Assembly (NCBI GenBank): GCA_018873245.2
Contig: JAEMBT020000001.1
Coordinates: forward strand, 19,284,220 to 19,348,219
Direction: 5' to 3'
DNA: 64,000 bases
From: Archegozetes longisetosus
Lineage: Eukaryota; Arthropoda; Arachnida; Sarcoptiformes; Trhypochthoniidae
Part shown: positions 49,741-60,242 of the stretch, piece by piece
Layout of the letters: each line of letters starts with the position of its first letter
Position numbering within the stretch: position 1 is the stretch's first letter
Translations under genes and position numbers: made by a program
Notes under the pieces: generated by a model
What the model was told of the DNA's origin: nothing
The model's input: the letters and a program-made list of their open reading frames with translations, nothing else
The model's database searches: none

Positions 49741-50485
49741 TTAGTGTTCATCACTTCTGATACAACCAGTTCTAGAAGTCAGTTCTGACGGGCATTTAAC
49801 TTTAGCTACGTTCATCGATGGATTGTCTGCATTATGAAACCAAGTGAAACGCCATTTGCAACCAGGCTGCAAATCTGCTGGAAGCTGAGAGCATTGGCTC
49901 TCACTGTCGACACCACCGTATCTTTTACCCCAACCATCAGCGGGGGAGTTATATTGAGCCTGACATCCATTGAATATGCCCACACCTCCTCCAGGGATTT
50001 GTAAATCAAAGTGATTGTCTCCTAGATCACTGCCAGTGTTAGTCACCTGTACTATCATTTTCTTGCCACTGACTGGACCTGATGTGAATGTCAGTTCATA
50101 ACAGCCACAGCACCTGAAATTATAGTAATAGAACAAATGATTCATACAATTCTACTATTAATCTGAGAAGAATTACTTACCAATCGCTTTCTTTTTGTCC
50201 GCTTATGTGAGCGGCTGCAAAACCATAAGCCAATTGGTCGTTGATAGCCCAGGGCTGTTGATTTGCACACATGAAAGCTGGTCCACCTTCACAACCATTC
50301 TTTGCAGTGATATTACTCTGAATTGTGTGACCGTCTTTCAGACAAGTATTGGGTCCGTGTGTTTTATATGATGCCTTTCCGGGCCACGCGCACGAAGGCT
50401 TACAGCAATCCCAATAACGGGTTGTTTTTCCAGCTTCTGTCAGACACGACAAGCCTATCACTAATAATACTGAAAATGTAATCAT
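49741..50485 (-). CDS. GH45 endoglucanase (cellulase)
   Basis: Small inverting endo-beta-1,4-glucanase. The two exons, 50485-50181 and 50113-49741, are separated by a 67-bp GT-AG intron in phase 2, giving 225 aa. The signal peptide is [19 protein letters not shown]. The family signature [12 protein letters not shown] carries the catalytic base D26. Exon 2 has [10 protein letters not shown] and [17 protein letters not shown] with the catalytic acid D138. Many cysteines indicate the disulphide-rich six-stranded barrel. Length equals a single catalytic domain with no carbohydrate-binding module. GH45 in arthropods (beetles, springtails, mites) is generally held to be of fungal or microbial origin. 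The spliceosomal intron and host-like composition show it is a settled nuclear gene, not contamination. Confidence 0.95.
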
Positions 50486-50566
50486 TTTGCTGCTAGCTTT
50501 GTAAAAACTTAGATTTTGATATAAATTATTTATATGAACTATTTCATTTATAATCAGTTTGGTTCG

Positions 50567-50574
50567 TTTATATA
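50567..50574 (-). promoter_or_regulatory. TATA box candidate for GH45 gene
   Basis: TATATAAA on the minus strand about 82 nt upstream of the GH45 ATG. Spacing is compatible with a core promoter and a short 5' UTR. Confidence 0.4.
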
Positions 50575-51516
50575 TACTATAGTTTTATGACAAATGTTAT
50601 TATTCTCATACCATTTCTCAATAATAGAGATCTAATTTCAAAACCTTTTCATTTCAAGCTTGGAAACTATTACAGAAGGACATCAAAAACTTAATATCTT
50701 TAAAGTTATGCAACGGTGGCCATACCAACAGATTTTATACATATATTATGTATGTTTATTCAGTAGAAAATAACATTATGCAATCCATGATAGCGTTTTA
50801 TTCAATCGAAGTCAAGTTAAATCTTTTAGACGTTAATTAATAATAATATTAATGGAAGATAAGTTATTCAAAATGGTATTCTATTGATAAATATTATGTA
50901 ATCCTTTTGTAATTGTGAAACGAATTTATAGTTTCATATACTATAAATAGGACGTTATAAACTATTTCAAATATAAACATGTTTCAACAGAAATATCAAT
51001 TTAAATAATTGCTTAATCAAATAACCTTCGCTTTGGTAATCAATTTCATAGTGAAAATCATTATTTTTTAAATAAAGTTACGTTTCAAATACTTTATCGT
51101 TAATTGAATGTAATTTAATTTATTATAACTATTCATTCGTGTATTGCGTTGATTATTATTGAGTTGTAAAAGTGAACAGATTTCTGTCAAATATTCTAAA
51201 TTTGGCCCTAAACTTGACTTAACATCCATTTTAGAATTGGGACCAAAACATCATTCGAGTTTGACTAGAGCTGTGAAGAATTTAAATTCAAATAGTCAAT
51301 AAAATTGTCACTTCATTCTGTACAAATAGCATTACAACAAAGCTTTGTTTGGGCTCGTAAGTCTTTCACAAAACTAATCAGAAGCTTAAGTCCAATGAAT
51401 ACTCGATAGTAATCGTTATAAGTATATCAATTTGATTTACCTCTTCGTCGTGAGAAGTCTTTCTTGAACATTGAGATAGTTCCTTCAAGTTTGAGGGTTC
51501 ACACTGTCTTCAAAGA
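50575..51516. other. Intergenic, nothing recognised
   Basis: AT-rich DNA between the GH45 promoter and the 3' end of the next minus-strand gene. No gene or repeat seen. Confidence 0.45.
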
Positions 51517-52595
51517 TTAACAATTGATAATAATTATACTTTCGAATAGTTTGGTAAACGTTTTTGAAATCTTTTTAGGTTTTGAACTCACACTTTGATC
51601 GAGAGAACGTTCATCAGTAATACAATACTTGATGAGTCCTTTATGATTAAGTATAAGAATAGCTCCACTCGTATCATAGTTTTTCCCGATATTTGTCGCG
51701 AAAATAGCATTTATATAAATTTGAGGATCAATACTCTTAATAAAAGGTGGAATATACTCCTTAAGTTCTTCTGTTGAATTCCTGAAACTTACGATAACTA
51801 ATGAATGGATCTCAGTTTTCCTCTTAAACCCATCATCAGTTGGCTTTTGTTCAATGAACACAAAATGTGAGCTATTTGTCAGACTTGATTTTTCAAAAGA
51901 TATTGGCCTATAGGCCACTGATGAGTTGAAGTCAACCATCGAATACATATAATAATCGCCACCAACATATTTGCCCAGATTACTTTGATTAGCACTGAAT
52001 ATGACTTCAATGACTTGATGATTAGTATTCTGGAAGTATTGAGGGTATGCTAAACGAAACACTAGTCATAGAGAGAAATATAAAATATTAGAAAGTAAAA
52101 AGTGACAAAATTAGTTACATTACAAAGCAGAACATGATTCGTTCGAGTGTTCAACTGTTTGATTAAGTGATCCGATAAATAACTGAAAGCCACATAGAAT
52201 TTTGCTTCAAAATTCTTATTTTCTCGGCTTTCTCTCTCAGGGAAACAAACAATTTTGTCGTCATTCTGATCGCGAATAACTGTCCAGTACTTTTGGCCAA
52301 TGAACAGATAATTTTCTAATACATGTGGAGTAACTCCTGTGAAAGTAGTGGTGAATCCAAAATCAAAGTATCCCTTATTCTTAGCCAATGCATAGTAAAC
52401 ATCTATTGCTTTTCCAAAATCATAGAGAGATGATACTAATGCTAAAAACATATATTTGATAACTAAATCAAATTATTTACTCTGAACTTAGTCAGGAAGA
52501 AATATTTCCTATTTATGTTTTGCTTATATTTTAACTAAATCTTAAAAAGTTGGTGACATACCAAGACCTAGAACTAAATTGGATAATTTTGCCAT
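51517..52595 (-). CDS. Secreted protein of unknown family, three exons
   Basis: Exons 52595-52562, 52441-52124 and 52061-51517 give 298 aa with consistent phases. The N-terminus MAKLSNLVLGLALVSS is a good signal peptide created by joining exons 1 and 2. The mature part begins KAIDVYYALAKNKGYFDFGF, contains YLFIGQKYWTVIRDQNDD, and in exon 3 GGDYYMYSMVDFNSS and IHSLVIVSFRNST. Several N-glycosylation sequons are present. The protein has few cysteines and no membrane span after the leader. I do not recognise a family. The exon 2 donor (CTTT then GTAATG) is the least certain join, chosen because it keeps the frame. Position among digestive-enzyme genes suggests a secreted gut or salivary role, which is inference only. 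Confidence 0.65.
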
Positions 52596-54049
52596 TTTAC
52601 AAAATAGCAATTTGAAGCAGATTTTGGTAAAGTTATTAGTCTGAAAAATTCTTATAGAAGCTAAAGATCGATTTTGTTGAGATGGAAATTACTTATTTTG
52701 TTTAGAATGACTTACGTGGAAGAAATTTTATGCATGTTTCAATTAATTTTAATTATTAGTTTTAGTATTAACAGTATATTGAAACCAATATCAGTAATAG
52801 AAATCGTATTGAATTACAAATCAGACTGAAAATTGTATGTTGCCAGTTGTAATTTCTAAACAAAAATGTTAAATGAGCTAAAACTGCAGCACATAAGTTA
52901 ATGTGGTTTTAGAGATTATACTTCAAGGTCTCGAAAAATAAGGTTTTGAAATAAAAAATTTCGAAAACTCTGTTTTGAATCCATAATTAATACGATAAAA
53001 CACATTTTATTTTTATAGAGACATCACTTTTAAACTCTTATTAAGAAACCGATGGATCAATACGAGAAATAATGATAGTAAAATCATCTGCAAATTACGA
53101 AACCTCTACACCATATTTATATATAAATGCAAGCTGGGCACTTTTGCAAGATTTACAAAGTAAATGTATGCTTAGTCTTTCAAAGTAGAAGTAGCAAGCA
53201 TTAATAAATAATAATATTTAATTCATAATAAAGGTTTTAATATACGAAACAATAAATTATATATGATTTAAAGAATCTTTACTACTTTTTATTTATATGA
53301 TTAAAAGGTTGAAAGCGCTGAACTTGCATTAAACATAGATATGTCGATATGAATATGATAGCATAAAAATACCCAGATTAATGAATCTTAATCTCTCTAT
53401 CTATTGGTATTTGTCTGGAGTTTGATATTAAACTAAGCAGAAATTAAGCATTTTCATTAAACTAGATGTTCAATTTTAATCTATTTAATACTTGAGAATA
53501 CAATGTTACCTCATTACAGACCTCTTCCGCTAGATATAAAGAGTATTGCCTACACTCGATATGATACCATATTCAATTTAATTAAGCTTTACTCAAAATT
53601 CAACTGAAATCAATAACAATTTAAATCACTCTAATATCCCTTCATTAAAAACATTTTCGTCAATTAATTGATTAATTTGGTATTTAATAAGAAATTGATT
53701 TTCTTCTCACTGACCACGTTTGTTGTTCATTTGAAATAGAAATGCTTGCCCAAAATTAAACTTTCATAGTAATTAAAAGTATTAATTACCTATAATGGGA
53801 CAAAGTCAAAGTTATGCGTACGAACTAATAGTACTGCCTATAGTGAGGATTTTCCTATTACTCTTTTGTAAATAATAAGAAAACTTCAGTACTATTAGAA
53901 TAGTAAACCTAGTGGTGATTCACAGTTGAATTGTAAATTGTTAAAATTTCTTTTATTGAGGTTGCCTATAATTAATTGCACTGTATTTGTTCCAAAATTT
54001 AGCTGATTTTATTATTTAGGAAATTTTAATTTTTTCTTATAAAGTTTAG
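52596..54049. other. Intergenic, nothing recognised
   Basis: AT-rich sequence between the unknown secreted gene and the tandem duplication. No gene, RNA or repeat seen. Confidence 0.45.
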
Positions 54050-54696
54050 GAAAGTTTATTTTTCGAAAATTAATATTTTGAAATATCGAAGTGATCCCGT
54101 TTTGAAATTTTGTTTTATATTTAATCTGCTTACCACAAGATTACTGCTTCTAATATTTCGTTTATTTATAGTAACATCAATGAAATCATCTAATGTTGAA
54201 GTTTTGATACTTTATTATATCTACAATTAAACTAAACTCTAAGAATCCATTTTTCTAAGTTCACCACAAGATTTTCTATTGATAATAGTTGACTTTCATT
54301 TCCTTTATTGTGGTCAACAAATCCTGTTATTATCAAAACGAATTACATTTTATCAAAAGTACAAATCTTACAAAGTTTTAATGAAATTTTCCAAAACATT
54401 TAATAGCAAAGTTAAGTCAGTTGAAGTTCCTCCTCATAATTACTAATCTTATCATTGGGTCTAACATGACTTTGACATTGGAGGCATTAACCCTCGGAAG
54501 AACTCATTAACCCTCAGAGGAATTCATCAAAAAACCGAACACAACCAGTCTTTTAAGTCTAGTTTTGAACAAGAATTGGTTATAGAATTTCTATTTAAAT
54601 AATTTTCTCTTCCTCTTCATCAAAGAGCTTAGTGCAAAGGTATTTTCGTTAACATAGTCATAGTGCTTATACGATTTCAATATTTTGTATCCAATA

Positions 54697-55600
54697 ATGA
54701 ATTTCATAACGCAAGTCAGTATTTATTTATTGATAATCGGATCAGCTTTCTGTGAAGTCGAGATTCCATGTAATAATGATTCAAGTGAAAAATTAGATGA
54801 AATAGTTAGAGCGTTATCCGTGTTAGGCAACCCAGACGGTAGATATCCTATAAATGAAACAGATTTTACTGCAATTTGTCAGTAAGTGAAAAATGCTATA
54901 ATATTTTAAGTTATATCAAATCAGTTATATTTAATCTATAGAGAGGAAAGCAAATATTAGAATACGCTCAACTTTACATACAGAAGTGCTTGAAAGGATT
55001 AAGTTTACAAATCACTTCTCTTTCTGCCACTGATATGGATCTTATTATCAAAAAATATTGTGACTCTCCAAAACTCGGCAAACTTTACATTTCTTGGGGA
55101 AGATGTGGAAACGCTGCTCTCAATCAAACAATTAAGTGTTGGGACAAATACACTCTTGATATCGAAAGAGTTAATGTCGAAAAGTCCAGAATTAATGACA
55201 ACGATGTAGTATCTTTAATGTGTTGGTAAGAACTAATACAAATTTTACTACTAAATTTGCATTTAATTAATTAAAAGCTACTTTTCATTTTTCAAAAATC
55301 AGTGATTACTATGTATTCGAGCAATGCGTTGACGAGTCTTACCAATCTGTTGGACCGAAAGAATGTCCGGCAGCCAGCTCTGAAGGTTTACAGAGTATTC
55401 TATCTGGAGTTACTGATAGAGTTCTGTCATTTCTTTGTGGTGAATATCAACCAGACAATGATAAATGCGATTCATTATTGAAAAGATATAAATATTTAAA
55501 TGATATAAAACTTAATAAGCCATTAAGAAAATCACCTATCAGTGCAATGGTGCAAATATTGGATAACACACCAGAAATTCCAAAGTTATTGAAACAGTAG
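54697..55600 (+). CDS. Secreted cysteine-containing protein, copy A
   Basis: Exons 54697-54881, 54944-55225 and 55303-55600 give 254 aa. The leader MNFITQVSIYLLIIGSAFC is a clear signal peptide. The mature protein has paired cysteines in helix-like segments: KYCDSPKLGKLYISWGRCGN, then FEQCVDESYQSVGPKECP, and a final VLSFLCGEYQ block. The layout loosely recalls secreted haemolymph glycoproteins of the DUF1397 type, but I do not assign it. Against copy B, exon 2 lacks one G just inside the acceptor. The frame is kept only if splicing uses the AG two bases downstream (54942-54943), losing one Glu. A canonical AATAAA lies 44 nt after the stop. Expected to be secreted; function unknown. Confidence 0.75.
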
Positions 55601-55643
55601 ATTCAATAATATTTCTATAATTCAATTATATTTAATATTTGAA

Positions 55644-55649
55644 AATAAA
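55644..55649 (+). promoter_or_regulatory. Poly(A) signal AATAAA of copy A
   Basis: Canonical hexamer 44 nt after the stop codon of copy A. The matching position in copy B reads AATAGA. Confidence 0.55.
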
Positions 55650-55750
55650 TTATCTTCTAATTAGATGCGAGACATAGCTGTTTCAATATATTTGAATTTA
55701 CACTATTTCAAATTTTATTATTAAGCATTATTAACATTTTAGTTCAATTA

Positions 55751-55962
55751 CAGGGTTATCAACAATCAGCTATACCGTTATCTTTCTTTATAATTTGTAA
55801 TAACTCTCTAGACATTGTTATAATGATGCAATCACCGCAAGATAATGTTTGTAGAAACTTGGGAAGCTAATAGTTATAAATATATTGACTGTATAGTTTT
55901 AGATCAGTTAGTTTAGAAATGGAAGAAAATTCAAATGGTATAGTCAATTGTTGTTAACACTG
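55751..55962. mobile_element. TA-flanked MITE present only in unit A
   Basis: A 212-bp insert with terminal inverted repeats of about 26 bp (CAGGGTTATCAACAAT at the left against CAGTGTTAACAACAAT as the complement of the right). It is flanked by TA on each side, and unit B keeps the empty site with a single TA at 58975-58976. The TA duplication and CAG ends fit Tc1/mariner. No coding capacity. Confidence 0.88.
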
Positions 55963-56608
55963 TAATTGTGCAACAAGTTTGAAATAATTTTAAAATTTTC
56001 GATAATATCGTATTATCGATTAAAAACTGAAAAATTCAAAATTATATATTTCCACAAAACTCTATTGATTTATTGTTTCAGTTTGATTAATTAAACGATT
56101 GTCTTAATATGAAATATAATCGTTTTTGTCGTACGGAATGGTATTTGTAAGAACTGAGTTCAAATACTGATAATTGTTTAAGCACACATTCTCTCTTTTA
56201 AGTATAAGAAGTACATCTCCAAATGCATTGTCAAAATCTTCACGATTAATTTTTTCAAACTCAATTGACTTCCTTATTACAAAAATAAGAGTTTTTGTTC
56301 AATTTGATCTTATAGAGGCACTTTTAATCTTTAAATTAGGATTTAGTTCTATTTATTTAGTTTAAAAAATCATGTAATTTAATATTATTGTAAAAATCAC
56401 TAATAAACACAGATTAATGGTAAAACAGTCTCAACAGTCGTAATGCCATAACTATAGTTTGTCATTCAACGATTGACTTCTTTCCCACGAAGTCTAAAGG
56501 ATAGTAAGACTATTTTCATGAAAGTAAACTTGAATATTAGCAAAAAAATATTTGAGCTGATAGTCATTCAAAACTGACTCTATTTTTACTAAACCCAATA
56601 ACCAAAGG

Positions 56609-57265
56609 GATATTTTTGATATTTTTGTCACGTCCCGAGACAAGCCAATGGTGGTTACCCTATCTGTATGTGAAGCCTGATCTGAGACTACGAGCCAAGC
56701 ACGATCTAATGAGTATTTTTAGGCCAAATCACTTTCAGAGAATCCATTAAACATTCAAAAACTATTTTATTAGTTTGATCCACAAAAGTACTGGATATTA
56801 ACATAGGTTTTCATTGATTTCCATTAAAAGTTCCCATAAGAATATTAACTACATATCTGTTAAGCTTATCGTCGTTTCGTCAACAATAAGATAAATGGGA
56901 TTATTGCCTAAAACTTATCTTATCCTTGAAATAAAATTTTTTCATCACATAATATCATCAGATTTTCATCAAATAACATATTTTCGTCACACAATTCTGT
57001 CTTAAATTCTGTGACGTTTGGGATATCCCGTTTCATATATTTCTTGAAAAACTTTCTCAATGAGTTTGATCCTATTTAACTAATGGTATATTAAACAAAC
57101 GCTTTCGTTAAATCAACAAAAAATCCATTTCGAAATTGATTGTTTTACATTCTTCCCAATGAAATCTCAATGAATGGACTCCAACGCATCCGCGACTTCG
57201 CCGTGGAGCTCACCCTGTTCTGAAGAAACCTTCGTTTTCTGTTAAAGTTGGGGAACAGAGTTTTG
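56609..57265. other. Spacer between duplication units
   Basis: About 650 bp not shared by the two units. It has two patches richer in G+C near 56630-56720 and 57180-57225, and a possible reverse-transcriptase relic on the minus strand (listed separately). Confidence 0.5.
57090..57150 (-). pseudogene. Possible LINE reverse-transcriptase relic
   Basis: On the minus strand one frame reads FRNGFFVDLTKAF followed by a stop, resembling the LINE reverse-transcriptase motif with DxxKAFD. Stops follow at once and no YxDD motif was found downstream, so this is at best a short decayed remnant. Confidence 0.25.
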
Positions 57266-57920
57266 AAAAGTTTAACTTTCGAAATATAATTTCAAAACTT
57301 CGAGGTGATTCCGTTTTGAAAATTTGCATTATATCTGCTTATCACAAGATCACTGCTTCTAATATTTCGCGCATTTATACATTACATCAATGATAAGTAT
57401 GAAATCATCTAATGTCGGAGTTTTGATACTTTATTATATCTACAACTAAACTAAATTCTAAGGATTCGTTTTTCTAAGTTCACCACAAGACTCTCTATTG
57501 AGAATAATTTATTTTCATTTTCTTTATTGTAATCGAGTAAACCCTGCTATAATTATCCCGCGAATTACTTATTATTAAAAATCCAAATCTTACAAGGTTT
57601 TAATGAAATTTTCCAAAACATTTAATATCAAAGTTAAGCCAGTTGAAGTTCTTCCTCATAATTACTAATCTTATCATTGGGTCTAACATGACTTTGACAT
57701 TGGAGGCATTAACCCTCCGAACAACTCATCAGCCTTCTGAGGAACTCATCAAAAAAACCGAACACAACCAGTCTTTTAAGTCTAGTTTTGAACAAGAATT
57801 GGTTATAGAATTTCTATTTAAATAATTTTCTCTTCCTCTTCATCAAAGAGCTTAGTGCAAAAGATATTTTCGTTAACATAGTCATAGTGCTTATACGATT
57901 TCAATATTTTATATCCAATA

Positions 57921-58835
57921 ATGAATTTCATAACGCAAGTCAGTATTTATTTATTGATAATCGGATCAGCTTTCTGTGAAGTCGAGATTCCGTGCAATGA
58001 TGATTCAAGTGAAAAATTAGATGAAATAGTTAGAGCGTTATCCGTGTTAGGCGACCCAGACGGTAGATATCCTATAAATGAAACAGATTTTACTGCAATT
58101 TGTCAGTAAGTGGAAAATGCTATAATATTTTTAAGTTATATTAAATCAGTTATATTTAATCTATAGAGAGGGAAAGCAAATATTAGAATGGGCTCAACTT
58201 TACATACAGAAGTGCATGAAAGGATTAAGTTTACAAGTCATTTCTCTTTCTGTCACCGATATGGATCTTATTATCAAAAAATATTGTGACTCTCCAAAAC
58301 TCGGCAAACTTTACATTTCTTGGGGAAGATGTGGAAACGCTGCTCTCAATCAAACAATTAAGTGTTGGGACAAATACACTCTTGATATCGAAAGAGTTAA
58401 TGTCGAAAAGTCCAGACTCAAAGATATCGACATAGTAGGCCTAACGTGTTGGTAAGAACTAATACAAATTTTACTACTAAATTTGCATTTAATTAATTAA
58501 AAGCTACTTTTCATTTTTCAAAAATCAGTGATTACTATGTATTCGAGCAATGCGTTGACGAGTCTTACCAATCTGTTGGACCGAAAGAATGTCCGGCAGC
58601 CAGCTCTGAAGGCTTACAGAGTATTCTATCTGGAATTACTGATAGAGTTCTGTCATTTCTTTGTGGTGAATTTCAACCAGACAATGATAAATGCGATTCA
58701 TTATTGAAAAGATATAAATATTTAAATGATATAAAACTTAATAAGCCATTAAGAAAATCACCTGCCAGTGCAATGGTGCAAATTATGGATAACAAACCAG
58801 AAATTTTAAAGTTATTGAAACAGAAGATTCAATAA
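57921..58835 (+). CDS. Secreted cysteine-containing protein, copy B
   Basis: Exons 57921-58105, 58167-58451 and 58529-58835 give 258 aa. Signal peptide, cysteine pattern and intron positions are as in copy A. Exon 2 uses the standard acceptor CTATAG and begins with an extra Glu (EGKQILEW). The last ten codons before the final cysteine of exon 2 differ at six residues from copy A (KSRLKDIDIVGLTC against KSRINDNDVVSLMC). The TAG stop of copy A is AAG here, adding KIQ before a TAA. The poly(A) hexamer is changed to AATAGA. Both copies look intact, and this one has the simpler splice structure, so it may be closer to the ancestral form. Function unknown. Confidence 0.78.
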
Positions 58836-59431
58836 TATTTCTATAATTCAATTATATTTAATATTTGAAAATAGATTATTGTCTAATTAGATGTGAGACA
58901 TAACTGTTTCAATATATTTGAATTTATACTATTTCAAATTTTATTATTAAGCATTATTAACATTATAGTTCAACTAATTGTGCAACAAGTTTGAAATAAT
59001 TAAAATATTTTCGATAATATCATATTATAGATTAAAATCTGAAAAATTCAAAATCACATATTTCCACAAAACTCTATTGATTAATTGTTTCAGTTTGATT
59101 AATTAAGCGATTGTCTTAATATGAAATCTAATCGTTTAGGTCGTACGGAATGATATTTGTAAGAACCGAGTTTAAATACTGATAAATGTTTTAGCACACA
59201 TTCTCTTTTTTAAGTATAAGAAGTATGTCCCCAAATGCATTATCAAAAGCTTCACGATTAATTTTTTCAAACTCAATTGACTTTCTTATTACAAAAATAA
59301 GAGTTTTTGTTCAATTTGATCTTATAGAGGCACTTTTAATCTTTAAATTAGGATTTATTTCTATTTGTTTAGTTGAAAAATTTATGTAATTTAACATTAT
59401 TCTAAAAATTACTAATAAACATAAGTTAATA

Positions 59432-59932
59432 ATAGTGATGTATAGCTTAAGACTAAGAATAAGACTAAGCAAAATAAGATATATTAAAATCGTTTGGCTT
59501 AAGACTAAGACAAAGTCAGAAGTTTAGATACAAATATGGTCATTTAATCCATTAGAAATGATTCATTTTTTGAAGTTTTCAATTATAAAGCCATTTTTAA
59601 ATCATTAGATAAACAATTGCATTCCTATTGCAACACATTTTAATAGTGAATGTCTTTGCGCTTAGTTTTGTTTTGTTAGTCTATTCATCATTTTATAAAA
59701 CATTAGATAATAAAAAATTTCAAAATGTTATAATATATGCTATAAAGAGATAACTAGCACAAGTAGTAAGACTAAGACTAAGCAAAACGAAAATTTTTGA
59801 CTATAAGACTAAGACTAAGATAAGCTAAACTAAAATTTTGGCATTAAGACTAAGACTAAGACAAGAGAAATGAAATTTTTGACTATAAGACTAAGACAAG
59901 ACAAACTAAAAATCTCTAAGCTATACAACACT
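59432..59932. mobile_element. hAT-like MITE with TAAGAC repeats, only in unit B
   Basis: A 501-bp insertion relative to unit A. The ends are AGTGATGTATAGCTTA and the complement of AGTGTTGTATAGCTTA, with one mismatch. It is flanked by a perfect 8-bp duplication AGTTAATA (59424-59431 and 59933-59940). The interior has many degenerate TAAGACTAAG units, especially near both ends. No coding capacity. The 8-bp target fits hAT. Confidence 0.87.
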
Positions 59933-60242
59933 AGTTAATAGTAAAACAGTCTCAACTGGTGTAATGCCATAACTATCGTTTGCCACTCAACGATTGACTA
60001 CTTTCACACAGAGTCTAAAAGGTAGTAAGACTATTTTCGTGAAAGTAAACTTTGAATATTAGCGAAAAAATATTTGAGTTGATAATCATTCAAAACTGAC
60101 TCTATTTTTACTAAACCCAAAAACCAAATAGAACTGAATTAAAACTTCTTTGTTAAACTTGAAAGCAGTTCACATAGTAAAAAGTTTTAATAGTAACATA
60201 ATTACATTAAAATTTATTTATAAACTTAGTGATGCTTTTTAA

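Larger units (their letters stand above)
54050..56608. repeat. Tandem duplication, unit A
   Basis: This block is repeated at about 57266-60128 in the same orientation, including 5' flank, three exons, both introns and about 1 kb of 3' flank. Gene bodies are near identical. Unit A carries a 212-bp MITE that unit B lacks. Confidence 0.92.
57266..60128. repeat. Tandem duplication, unit B
   Basis: Direct repeat of 54050-56608. It lacks the 212-bp MITE of unit A but carries a 501-bp insertion in its 3' flank. Intron 2 (77 bp) is identical to that of unit A. Confidence 0.92.

Noticed and set aside
57643-57825. 60-codon frame upstream of copy B
   Set aside because: The equivalent DNA in unit A has a stop in the frame, so it is 5' flank and not a conserved gene.
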